DNA from: Pseudomonas viridiflava
Lineage (GTDB): Bacteria > Pseudomonadota > Gammaproteobacteria > Pseudomonadales > Pseudomonadaceae
DNA: 64,000 bases
NCBI RefSeq assembly: GCF_900583165.1
Contig: NZ_UTKY01000105.1
Coordinates: forward strand, 31,345-95,344
Direction: 5' to 3'
A program made the translations under genes and the position numbers. This document shows, in pieces, positions 16,383 to 24,732 of this stretch (position 1 is its first letter; every line of letters starts with the position of its first letter). Below the pieces are notes generated by a model. That model searched no databases, was not told the DNA's origin, and was given only the letters and a program-made list of their open reading frames with translations.

Positions 16383-16390
16383 AGGGCAGG

Positions 16391-17113
16391 TCACGGCATT
16401 TGCGGCAGTTCGTTGGGGCGCAGGTCAAACACCAGCACCTCGGCGTCTTCGCCGCCGCTCAGACGAATCTGGCGCTCATCGCGGACTCGGGCACCGTCGC
16501 CTTCCTGCAAGCGCTGACCGTTGACTTCAACGCTGCCCCGAGCGACATGGATGTACACATGACGATCCGGCGGCAGATCGAGGCTCGCGCTTTCATTGCC
16601 GTTGAACAGCCCGGCATACACCCGTGCATCCTGGCGCACGCTTAAGGAACCGTCGGCGCCGTCCGGCGAGATGATCAGCTGCAGGCGCCCACGTTTCTGC
16701 GCCTCGCTGAAATGCTCCTGCTGGTAGCGGGGTTCTGCACCGGCCACCGAGGGCACGATCCAGATTTGCAAGAAGTGCACGCCGCGGGTCTGGCTGTGAT
16801 TGAACTCGCTGTGCGCCACGCCGCTGCCAGCGCTCATCAATTGCACGTCGCCAGGGCGGATGACCGAGCCGGTGCCCAAGGTGTCCTTGTGTTCCAGGGC
16901 GCCTTCAAGCACATAGGAGAAGATCTCCATATCGCGGTGCGGGTGTTGGCCAAAGCCTTTGCCGGCGGCGACACGGTCATCGTTGATCACCAGCAGGTCG
17001 GAGAACCCTTGTTCCTTCGGGTTCCAGTAGTTGGCGAACGAGAAGGTGTGGAACGACTTCAACCAACCGTGATTGGCGGCGCCGCGTTCGGAAGCTTTGC
17101 GAAGGGTCAGCAT
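16391..17113 (-). CDS. Pirin family protein (YhhW-like)
   Basis: This 240-residue bicupin pirin has the metal-site histidines in the first cupin (GFGQHPHRDMEIFSYVLEG and GVAHSEFNHSQ), plus VHFLQIWIVPS and a degenerate second cupin (residues about 150-230). Members of the YhhW branch have quercetinase activity in vitro, but the true substrate is usually unknown. The gene is divergent from the GlxA-type regulator at 17304, with a gap of 190 bases, so that regulator may control it. Length fits the YhhW branch (about 230-240) rather than the longer human pirin type. Confidence 0.9.
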   Translation of the reverse strand: MLTLRKASERGAANHGWLKSFHTFSFANYWNPKEQGFSDLLVINDDRVAAGKGFGQHPHRDMEIFSYVLEGALEHKDTLGTGSVIRPGDVQLMSAGSGVAHSEFNHSQTRGVHFLQIWIVPSVAGAEPRYQQEHFSEAQKRGRLQLIISPDGADGSLSVRQDARVYAGLFNGNESASLDLPPDRHVYIHVARGSVEVNGQRLQEGDGARVRDERQIRLSGGEDAEVLVFDLRPNELPQMP

Positions 17114-17303
17114 GGACTTGTCCTCAAGTGAGCGTTGGCTGCGAGATGCAGTGCGCTTGCGTTGAGAAGAAGGTTAATGGTTACTGTGTGATTCATTAAG
17201 AAGCTGAAATCTGAATAACTGTCCTTTTCAGATTGACAATAAAAGTCGTGCCATAATGCGCGCCTGTTCTCCCGCAACGCTTCTCACGATGGACGCTCAC
17301 CCT

Positions 17304-18254
17304 ATGAAAACCGTGGCCATGGCGCTGTTCCCGGACTTCCTGCTGCTCGACATGGCCGGGCCGCTTGAAGTGTTTTCCATTGCCAACCGCTACCTGCCGG
17401 CGGCGCAGCATTACCAGATTGTCACCATCGGCACCGAGCCCGGTGCATTGCGCGCCTCCAATGGCGTTGAGGTGCAGACCGACCTGCTACTGGACCAGGC
17501 CCACGGCGCCTATGACGTGTTGCTCGTACCGGGCGGGCCGGGTGCCTATAACGAAAGCCACCCGGCGCTGCTGCCCTGGCTCAAGGCCGTTGCTCCGCAA
17601 GCGCGCCGCTACGGCTCGATCTGCACCGGCGCTTTTGTGCTCGGGCATGCCGGGTTGCTGGACGGCCACCGCGTGACCACTCACTGGCATTACACCGAGC
17701 GGCTGATCAAGGCGTTTCCCAAGGCCATCGTCGAGACCGATCGCATCTATTTGCAGGACGGCCGCTTGATCACCTCGGGCGGGGTCACCGCCGGTATCGA
17801 CCTGGCGCTGTCCATCGTCGCCCAGGATCATGGCAAGCACGTCGCGGTGGAGGTGGCCAAGGTGTTGCTGGTGGTGATGAAGCGCCAGGGCGGCCAGGCC
17901 CAGTTCAGCCCGATGACGGCGGCGGTCGGCACTCAGGAAACCGCGATCACCCGCGTGCAGAATCACGTACTGGCCCATCTGGAACAGGCCTTTACCATTG
18001 AGTCGATGGCCGAGCTGGCCGGCATGAGTGCGCGACATTTTGCGCGGCTGTTTGCCAAGGACGTGCAGATGACGCCCATGGCTTTCCTGCAAGGCGCGCG
18101 CATCGACCGTGCTCGCCATTTGCTCGAAACCACCGACCTGCCGCTCAAGACCGTGGCGTTTCACGCAGGCTTTGGCAGTGTGCGTTACATGCGCTTCCTG
18201 TTCAGCGAAAAACTCGGCCTGAACCCGACCCAATACCGACAGCAGTTCAGTTAA
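17304..18254 (+). CDS. GlxA-type AraC-family regulator with DJ-1/PfpI domain
   Basis: The N-terminal half (about residues 1-180) is a DJ-1/PfpI-like domain: VAMALFPDFLLLDMAGPLEVF, then VLLVPGGPGAYN and the nucleophile-elbow region YGSICTGAFVLGHAGLL. The C-terminal half (about 215-317) carries two AraC helix-turn-helix motifs, with MAELAGMSARHFARLF and VAFHAGFGSVRYMRFLFSEKLG. Start candidates are the ATG at 17289 (MDAHP) and at 17304; I chose 17304 because the DJ-1 strand begins there, but neither has a strong ribosome site. Family members (CdhR, ArgR, GbdR) control carnitine, arginine or betaine use. The adjacent divergent pirin gene is a likely target. Confidence 0.87.
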   Translation: MKTVAMALFPDFLLLDMAGPLEVFSIANRYLPAAQHYQIVTIGTEPGALRASNGVEVQTDLLLDQAHGAYDVLLVPGGPGAYNESHPALLPWLKAVAPQARRYGSICTGAFVLGHAGLLDGHRVTTHWHYTERLIKAFPKAIVETDRIYLQDGRLITSGGVTAGIDLALSIVAQDHGKHVAVEVAKVLLVVMKRQGGQAQFSPMTAAVGTQETAITRVQNHVLAHLEQAFTIESMAELAGMSARHFARLFAKDVQMTPMAFLQGARIDRARHLLETTDLPLKTVAFHAGFGSVRYMRFLFSEKLGLNPTQYRQQFS

Positions 18255-18403
18255 CGACAGAATGTCCGTCTCGAGCACCCGATTGTCCGTGTCGCTCCCT
18301 GTGCCAGCATTGCCCTGTCACGACCAGCTGGCAAGATAGCCACAAGCCCACGGAAAAGGATGCGCAAACGCCCAAGGCCGGGTGTTTCAGCGCGATTGCA
18401 CAC

Positions 18404-19873
18404 ATGCACAACCCTCAGGCGATTGACGCTGATGGCACGGTGCGCTTCGGCGCCTATGTCTTTCACCGGCAACAGCGACTGGTCAGCAAGGCAGGCTGGC
18501 CGGTGCCCCTGGGTGGGCGGGCGCTGGATATCCTCACCGTGCTGCTCGAAGCCCCCGGGCAATTCATCAGCAAGGCCACGCTGATCGAGCGGGTGTGGCC
18601 CAGCAGTGTGGTGGAAGAAAACAACCTGCGCGTGCACATTGCCGCGCTGCGTCGCGCCCTCAGTGGGCGGCGCTATATCCTCAATGACCCCAACCGTGGT
18701 TACTGCTTCGCCGCTCCGGTGCAGGGGCTTGCGCCGGCGGCCTTGCCCCGCCACAACCTGGCGGCGCGACTCAGTCCGGTGATCGGCTGCGATGAACTGC
18801 TGGGGGGGCTGGTGCGGCGCTTGTCCGGGCAGAAGCTGATGACCCTCACCGGTTGCCCTGGCGTCGGCAAGAGCACCCTGGCCCTGGCCCTGGCCGAACG
18901 GGTGTTGCCGCGTTATTGCGACGGCGTCTGGTGGGTGGACTTGGCTACCGTGCAAGCACCGATGACGATGCTGCGCCATGTCAGCGCCGCACTGGACCTT
19001 ACGCCGTCGCGCAGCGCCCTCGAACTGGCCAGCCAACTGACCGGCCGCCAATCCCTGTTGATCCTCGACGGCGCCGACCTGTTGCTCGGTGCCTGTCGCC
19101 ATCTGGTGCGCGTGCTGCGCGACACAGCGCCTGGGGTCAGCGTGCTGGTGACCAGCCGCGAACCCCTGCAATTGCCCGGCGAGTGGTTGTTGCGCGTGCC
19201 ACGCATGGCCGTGCCGGCATTGTCGGCGTTGGGCAGTGTCGAGCAGGCCTTGGCCTACCCAGCGGTGCAACTGTTTGACGCACGGGTGCGCGCCGGCCAG
19301 CAGGGCTTTGTGTTGCGCCCCCAGGATCTGGTGCCGCTACGGGACATCTGCCGGCGCCTGGATGGCATTCCCCTGGCCTTGGAGCTCGCCGCCGCCCAAG
19401 TCGATGCCTTGGGCGTACGTGGCCTGCAACTGCAGCTGAGCCGAGGGTTACAGGTGTTGACGCGAGGCCGGCGCACGGCGGTGGAGCGCCACCAATCCCT
19501 CGCGGCAGCGCTGGACTGGTCCTATGAGCGCCTGAGCCTGCCGGAGCGTTGGCTGTACCTGCAAATGGGCTTGTTCAAGCTGGGCGTGACCTTGCCCGCG
19601 CTGAACGGGCTGGTCGCCGGTACCGAGCTGGAGCATGCCGACTTGGCGTATCTGCTGGCGCGTCTGGTGGGCTTGTCCCTGCTGAGTACCGAACCCGGTC
19701 CGGGCCTGCCACGCTATCGCCTGCTTAATTGCGTGCGCAGTCATGCGCTAGCCCAACTGCGCGACCCAGCGCAGGTGGCGCGTTTGCAGGCAGGTTATGG
19801 GCATTACCTGGGGCCGTTTTCAGGCCGGCCGTTTGTCTTGCAACTGGTCGAGCAGGCGGCGTGCGTCGACTAG
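18404..19873 (+). CDS. Winged-helix/predicted ATPase regulator, short form
   Basis: This 489-residue protein has an OmpR-type winged helix at about residues 10-105 (LGGRALDILTVLLEAPGQFIS, VVEENNLRVHIAALRRAL) followed by a STAND-like ATPase. Walker A is TGCPGVGKSTLALALA at about 145-160, Walker B is SLLILDGADLLLG, and DGIPLALELAAAQVDALG is the conserved NB-ARC helical motif. It is a shorter version of the protein encoded convergently at 19820-22591. It ends soon after RLLNCVRSHALAQL, just where the longer protein enters its TPR-like tail, so about 430 residues are missing. Its last 17 codons lie antisense to the end of the neighbour. It is probably a truncated paralogue; whether it works is unclear. 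Confidence 0.8.
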   Translation: MHNPQAIDADGTVRFGAYVFHRQQRLVSKAGWPVPLGGRALDILTVLLEAPGQFISKATLIERVWPSSVVEENNLRVHIAALRRALSGRRYILNDPNRGYCFAAPVQGLAPAALPRHNLAARLSPVIGCDELLGGLVRRLSGQKLMTLTGCPGVGKSTLALALAERVLPRYCDGVWWVDLATVQAPMTMLRHVSAALDLTPSRSALELASQLTGRQSLLILDGADLLLGACRHLVRVLRDTAPGVSVLVTSREPLQLPGEWLLRVPRMAVPALSALGSVEQALAYPAVQLFDARVRAGQQGFVLRPQDLVPLRDICRRLDGIPLALELAAAQVDALGVRGLQLQLSRGLQVLTRGRRTAVERHQSLAAALDWSYERLSLPERWLYLQMGLFKLGVTLPALNGLVAGTELEHADLAYLLARLVGLSLLSTEPGPGLPRYRLLNCVRSHALAQLRDPAQVARLQAGYGHYLGPFSGRPFVLQLVEQAACVD

Positions 19874-22591
19874 GTCACGGGTGGTAAACCCTTCGCTGAA
19901 CCGGCTGTAGAGTGAGCCGAGCAGGTCGCGGGCAGTCTGCACCCGACCCTGGGTTTGCCACAGCCGTGCCAGGGAGGTGGCGCAGCGCAACTCCCAGGCC
20001 AGCGCGCCTTGTTGATGCGCCAGGCCGAGCGCCTCGAGCAACAGCGCCTCGGCCTCGCGTGGATTGTCCTCGCGCAGACTGGCGTGGGCCCGCACCCGCA
20101 ACAGTTCAGGCGCACACCAACCGGCCTCGCCATTGCGCAACCGCGTCATCCAGGCGTCGTCCAGCTCGGCGGCGCCCAGCGTGATGAGAATATCCTGGAC
20201 CAGCCCCAACCCCTCCAGCCCTCCATGTTGCGGTTCGCCCGCATAGTGCCCGGCCCAGGTCTGAAACAGTTGGGCGCCATGTTTGTGGGCGTGCTGCTGC
20301 AACAGTACCTGCATCGCGTCAGCCGTGGGGGTATCACCGTTGTAGCGCGCGATCACTACACCGGCCAGCGCCAGGGTGTAGCAGATGGACGTGCCGTGCT
20401 GGATTTGCAAGGCCAGCTCCAGGGCCTGGCTCGCTATGCTTGCGGCGCGTTCGGGGTAGCCCTGCAGCCACAGGATGCGCGCCAGTATCGTCAGCGAGGC
20501 GACGCTCTGGTCGTACTGTACGCCGAAGCCCTGGGTGAAGCGATTGAGATGGCTGCTGTGGGCCATGCGCTGGATCACCTGCTCGGCGCTGCGCAAGGCG
20601 AGCGCCTGGTGGCCAGCGTAATGCTGGGCCAGCACGCGCAGGCGCTGGGCGCTGAAGTCCAGTAGCGGGTCGGTGCGCGGGTCGAGGAAATCGAACTGCA
20701 CACTTTGCGCCAGGGCTTCACGATAGCGCCCGGCGCACAGGTTTACCGCCATGTGCCCGGACACGGCCCGCAGTTGGCCCGCCAGGTCCTGCTGCTGTTC
20801 AGCCAGCTGCCTGGCGCTGACAAAAGCGGCAATCGTCTGCGGCGCGCCGCCCTGGGCATGGTAGGACAGGCTGCCCAAGGCCAGCTGTAATTGCATGTTC
20901 AACTGCACGCAGTGCGTGCCTGAGTGCTGCATCACGGCAAGCGCCTTGCCCACGTACAGCCCGTGTTCGCGCAGCAACGACAGCTCCTGCCACAGCGGCA
21001 TGGCACTGACCGTCAGGCGCACCCCCAGTGTGGGCACGCCCTGGTCGCCCAGGCCCCAATCGAGGGCCGCACGGATGTCTTCACGCAGCGGTGCGTAACG
21101 GTCGATCCACGGCTGGGTGGCTGTCACGTCCCACTCGAGCTGCGCCTGGTTCATCATCGCCAGGCAGCGCTGGGCGTGGCGCTCGCGAGTGGCGTCGAGC
21201 TCCTGGGCAACGCTGAGCTTCTCCAAGGCATAGGTGCGGGTGATGTCCAGCAGGCGATAGACCATCTCGTCATCGCTGGCCTCGACATTGAGTAGCGATT
21301 TGGCCACCAGTTGCGTGATCGAACCCAGCACCTCGGCCGGCGCAATCTGGTCCCCGGCGATCACCGCCGCCGCGCTGGCCAGGCTGAAACCGCCACGGAA
21401 CACCGCCAGGCGGCGCAGGCAAATCTGCTCGCATTCAGTGAGCAGGTCGAAGCTCCAGTCCAGCGTCGCGCGCAGGGTTTGGTGACGGGGCAGGGTACTG
21501 TCGCGACCGCGAGTGAGCAGGCGCACGTTATCGTCCATCTGCACCAGCAGGCCCGGCAGGCCGAAGCGTTCGATCTGCGCCGCCACCAGCTCGATCGCCA
21601 GGGGAATGCCGTCCAGGCGCTGGCAGATATCAATCGCCAACGGCAGTTCGTCGTCGCGCAGTTCAAAGTTGTCCTGCTGGGACATGGCCCGCTCGACCAG
21701 CAACTGCAGGGCCGGGTAACCGAGGGCCTGGGCGCGATTGCCGGTGGCGGGTGGGCAGGCCAGGGGTTCCAGGCGCTGCACGTATTCGCCCTCGGCGCGC
21801 AGGGCCTCGCGGCTAGTGGCCAAAATGTGCAATTTGGGCGCGTCACGCAGCAGGGTTTCGCTGATCAGCGCGATGTCGTCCAGCAGGTGTTCGCAGTTGT
21901 CGATTACCAGCAGCAACTGACGCTCTTGCAGGCTGCGTGCGAATGTCACCAGGGGCTCTGGCTCGGTGTACTTGAGGTCGAGCAGGGCGGCGAGGTTGGG
22001 CAGGATCATCGACGCCGCGCTCAGCGGCGCCAGGTCCAATAGGCGGATGCCGTCGCGATAATGGCCGATCAGCAACTCTGCCACGCGCAGGGCCACGGTG
22101 GTCTTGCCGATGCCGCCGGCGCCGGTCAGGGTGATAAAACGCTGCTCGGGCAGTTGCTGCACCAGGCTGTCGATCAGGGCTTGGCGGCCGATCATGCGGG
22201 TACGCCGCAGGGGCAGGTTGTGGCCCTGGCTGTGGGGCGCGCCCTCGGTGGGTAGGGTCATCGGTTCGATGCTCAGTGGGGCGACAAAACTGTAGCCACG
22301 CTGGGCCACGGTAACGATATAGCGCTGCCCGGCCTGGCCATCGCCCAGGGCCTTGCGCAACGCCGCCATGTGCACCCGCAGGTTGCCGTCCTCCACCACG
22401 CTCTTGGGCCAGACCCGGGCGATCAGTTCCTGTTTGCTCACCACATTGCCGGCCTGCTCCAGCAGGATCAGCAGAATGTCCACTGCGCGCCGGCCCAACC
22501 GCAACGGGCGGCCGGCTTCGAGCACCAGGCGCTGCTGTGGGTGGATCCGGTAGGGGCCGAAATGCATGGCCTGATCGCTGAGGTCACTCAT
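19820..22591 (-). CDS. Winged-helix/predicted ATPase regulator, full length
   Basis: From the ATG at 22591 (MSDLSDQ) the protein has 923 residues; a frame start 12 codons upstream is possible, and both have weak ribosome sites. The winged helix (about 10-105) contains LGRRAVDILLILLEQAGNVVS. A STAND/NB-ARC ATPase follows with Walker A TGAGGIGKTTVALRVA, QLLLVIDNCEHLLDDIAL as Walker B, and DGIPLAIELVAAQIERFG. From about residue 450 to the end there are helical TPR-like repeats with many LA/AL pairs. Such proteins are transcription factors gated by ATP and a protein or small ligand bound to the repeats. It is convergent with its short paralogue, overlapping it by 54 bases. Confidence 0.85.
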   Translation of the reverse strand: MSDLSDQAMHFGPYRIHPQQRLVLEAGRPLRLGRRAVDILLILLEQAGNVVSKQELIARVWPKSVVEDGNLRVHMAALRKALGDGQAGQRYIVTVAQRGYSFVAPLSIEPMTLPTEGAPHSQGHNLPLRRTRMIGRQALIDSLVQQLPEQRFITLTGAGGIGKTTVALRVAELLIGHYRDGIRLLDLAPLSAASMILPNLAALLDLKYTEPEPLVTFARSLQERQLLLVIDNCEHLLDDIALISETLLRDAPKLHILATSREALRAEGEYVQRLEPLACPPATGNRAQALGYPALQLLVERAMSQQDNFELRDDELPLAIDICQRLDGIPLAIELVAAQIERFGLPGLLVQMDDNVRLLTRGRDSTLPRHQTLRATLDWSFDLLTECEQICLRRLAVFRGGFSLASAAAVIAGDQIAPAEVLGSITQLVAKSLLNVEASDDEMVYRLLDITRTYALEKLSVAQELDATRERHAQRCLAMMNQAQLEWDVTATQPWIDRYAPLREDIRAALDWGLGDQGVPTLGVRLTVSAMPLWQELSLLREHGLYVGKALAVMQHSGTHCVQLNMQLQLALGSLSYHAQGGAPQTIAAFVSARQLAEQQQDLAGQLRAVSGHMAVNLCAGRYREALAQSVQFDFLDPRTDPLLDFSAQRLRVLAQHYAGHQALALRSAEQVIQRMAHSSHLNRFTQGFGVQYDQSVASLTILARILWLQGYPERAASIASQALELALQIQHGTSICYTLALAGVVIARYNGDTPTADAMQVLLQQHAHKHGAQLFQTWAGHYAGEPQHGGLEGLGLVQDILITLGAAELDDAWMTRLRNGEAGWCAPELLRVRAHASLREDNPREAEALLLEALGLAHQQGALAWELRCATSLARLWQTQGRVQTARDLLGSLYSRFSEGFTTRDLVDARRLLDQLQDKRPA

Positions 22592-22648
22592 GGTTGCCCG
22601 GGTTCCGGTAATAGGTCGGGCAAGCATATTCCAGGTACGTGCAGACCA

Positions 22649-23047
22649 CTAGGCTGCAATCACGTGAGGCTTGTCGCGTAATTGGTGATTTCGCCAGGTC
22701 ATTGGGTTGACGCCCTCGCTGCGGGTGAACATGTGACAGAAGTGCGCCTGGTCGCAAAACCCGCACTCCAGGCTGATTTGCGTCAGGCTCAGGGCTGAAC
22801 TGGTGATCAGCTCCTTGGCCCGCTGAATGCGCTGCTGGCGGATCCATTCCTGCGGCGACAGCCCGGTGGTGCATTTGAAGGCGCGGGAGAAATGGCTGCG
22901 CGACAGTGCGCAGGCCTGGGCCAGGTCGGCAATGGCCAGGCTTTCGCCGAGGTTGGCCTGGATCAGTTGCTTGGCGATACGCTCGCGCCGAGGGCATAGG
23001 CCACCGGTAGCGGATAAACGGGGAGCAGAGTGCTCGAGTCGGGCCAT
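22649..23047 (-). CDS. Small AraC-family regulator
   Basis: This 132-residue protein is little more than an AraC DNA-binding domain. It has two helix-turn-helix motifs, LAIADLAQACALSRSHFSRAF and SLTQISLECGFCDQAHFCHMFT, with the usual GLSPQEWIRQQRIQRAKELI linker helix between them. There is no sensor domain, as in SoxS or MarA. The start at 23047 follows a CGGA stretch; a second start at 23110 would add 21 residues, and much longer extensions of this frame run antisense through the LysR gene and are not credible. It is divergent from the LysR gene at 23252. The target is unknown. Confidence 0.83.
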   Translation of the reverse strand: MARLEHSAPRLSATGGLCPRRERIAKQLIQANLGESLAIADLAQACALSRSHFSRAFKCTTGLSPQEWIRQQRIQRAKELITSSALSLTQISLECGFCDQAHFCHMFTRSEGVNPMTWRNHQLRDKPHVIAA

Positions 23048-23251
23048 GACAAATATCCGCAGTCGATGGGAGCGTTCCCGGTGAATGGATGCAGTGTAGA
23101 CGGCCGTCATTTTGTTGCCGGACCGCCTGGCTGACGAGTTAATCGTTGTTAATTTCGCCAGGTTCAGTCGCCGAAAAGACAGCACAGGTGTGCAATCTCT
23201 ACGGCGTTTTGCATGCTTATCTGTGAGCTTGCCAACCGTTTGGATACCGCC

Positions 23252-24160
23252 ATGAACCGCAATGACCTGCGCCGCGTCGACATGAACCTGTTGGTGATTT
23301 TCGAAGCGCTGATGTTCGAGAAGAACCTGACCCGGGTCGCCGAAAAACTCTTCATCGGCCAACCGGCGGTGAGCGCGGCGTTGGGGCGGTTGCGCGATCT
23401 GTTCGACGACCCGCTGCTGCTGCGCAACGGTCGGGGCATGGAGCCCACGCCACGCGCCGTGGCGATACTCAAGGAGTTGCAACCGGCCATGGACATCATT
23501 TCGGGCGCGGTCAGCCGCGCCAAGGATTTCGACCCCTCCACCAGCTGCGCGGTGTTTCGTATCGGGCTGTCCGACGACGCCGAGTTCGGGCTGTTCCCAC
23601 CGTTGCTCAGCCAATTGCGCGAAGAAGCACCGGGGATTGTCGTGGTGGTACGTCGCGCCAACTACTTGCTGATGTCGTCGCTGCTGGCCAGTGGCGAGAT
23701 CACCGTCGGGGTGAGCTACACCACCGAACTGCCCGCCAATGCCAAACGTAAGAAACTGCGGGACATTCCGTGCAAAGTGCTGCGCGGCGATGATGGCACC
23801 GCGCCGCTGACCTTGGACGATTACTGCGAACGGCCCCACGCCATGGTGTCGTTCTCGGGGGACTTGAGCGGCAATATCGACCTTGACCTGGCCCGTATTG
23901 GCCGGGCGCGAAGAGTGGTGCTGGCGGTACCGCAGTTCAGCGGTTTGCGGGCGTTGCTGGCGGGTACGCAGATCATCGCGACCGTCCCGGATTACGCCGC
24001 CTGCGCGTTAACCGAGGGCACCTCGATACGCGCTGAAGACCCGCCGTTTGCGATCGATGCGGCGGAGCTGTCCATGGTGTGGAGCGGGGTGCATGACAAC
24101 GACCCGGCGGAGCGCTGGTTGCGTGGGCGGATCGCCGAGCATATGTCGCGGGTGCTTTGA
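23252..24160 (+). CDS. LysR-family regulator (NodD/SyrM-like group)
   Basis: This 302-residue LysR protein begins with MNRNDLRRVDMNLLVIFEAL, the N-terminus typical of the NodD/LinR/NahR subgroup. EKLFIGQPAVSAALGRLRDLFDDPLLLRNG is the winged helix, and the effector domain starts near residue 90 (CAVFRIGLSDDAEFGLFPPLL). The frame extends 13 codons upstream, but the ATG at 23252 fits the subgroup start. It faces the small AraC gene, and the AhpD-like gene 107 bases downstream on the same strand is a possible target. Effectors in this group are often aromatic or phenolic compounds; here none can be assigned. Confidence 0.86.
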   Translation: MNRNDLRRVDMNLLVIFEALMFEKNLTRVAEKLFIGQPAVSAALGRLRDLFDDPLLLRNGRGMEPTPRAVAILKELQPAMDIISGAVSRAKDFDPSTSCAVFRIGLSDDAEFGLFPPLLSQLREEAPGIVVVVRRANYLLMSSLLASGEITVGVSYTTELPANAKRKKLRDIPCKVLRGDDGTAPLTLDDYCERPHAMVSFSGDLSGNIDLDLARIGRARRVVLAVPQFSGLRALLAGTQIIATVPDYAACALTEGTSIRAEDPPFAIDAAELSMVWSGVHDNDPAERWLRGRIAEHMSRVL

Positions 24161-24267
24161 AGGGCGGGAGGGGATTGGTCACCTGATCTTCCCCTGAATT
24201 GGATATTTCTACAGAACCGGTCGGTGACTACTCTAGCCACCTATTCCCACCGTTCTGGAGCACTACC

Positions 24268-24705
24268 ATGCAAACCCGTACCGACTTCTATACCGCCTCC
24301 CCGGACGCCATGAAAGCCATGCTCGCCCTGGAAGCCGCTGTCGGCAAACTGTCCATCGAACTGCCCTTGCTGGAGCTGGTGCGCCTGCGCGTTTCGCAGA
24401 TCAACGGCTGTGCCTTCTGCCTCGACATGCACACCGCCGATGCCCGCAAGGGGGGCGAGACCGAGCGCCGCCTGTACACCGTGTCGGCCTGGCGTGAAAC
24501 GCCGTTCTTTACCCCACGTGAACGTGCTGCGCTGGCCTGGGCTGAGAGCTTGACCTTGATCAGCCACACCCACGCGCCGGATGAAGACTTCAAGGCCTTG
24601 GCCGCCGAATTCAGCGCCCAGGAACAGATCGACCTGAGCGTGGCCATTGCCACCATCAACAGCTGGAACCGTTTGGCGGTGGGCTTTCGCAAGATGCCCA
24701 AATAA
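24268..24705 (+). CDS. AhpD-like / carboxymuconolactone decarboxylase family protein
   Basis: This 145-residue protein has the AhpD active-site pattern: C48 and C51 in GCAFCLDMH, with H55 after it, inside the all-helical CMD fold (EAAVGKLSIELPLLELVRLRVSQ upstream, ALAWAESLTLIS downstream). Family members are alkyl-hydroperoxidase-type disulfide proteins. The ATG at 24268 has a GGAG ribosome site 8 bases upstream and was preferred to a frame start 23 codons earlier. It is probably monocistronic and ends at a hairpin shared with the convergent TonB receptor gene. Confidence 0.88.
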   Translation: MQTRTDFYTASPDAMKAMLALEAAVGKLSIELPLLELVRLRVSQINGCAFCLDMHTADARKGGETERRLYTVSAWRETPFFTPRERAALAWAESLTLISHTHAPDEDFKALAAEFSAQEQIDLSVAIATINSWNRLAVGFRKMPK

Positions 24706-24728
24706 CCCATGGCCCTCGCCACTGGGTT
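24704..24728. terminator. Hairpin between convergent genes
   Basis: AACCCA-T-GGC pairs with GCC-AC-TGGGTT around a CCTC loop, exactly in the 27-base gap between the AhpD-like and TonB receptor stop codons. It is symmetrical and lacks a long T-run, so two-way termination is possible but not proven. Confidence 0.5.
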
Positions 24729-24732
24729 TGCG

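Noticed and set aside
23048..23839. N-terminal extension of the small AraC gene to 396 codons
   Set aside because: The extension is antisense to the LysR gene, which has a full domain set.
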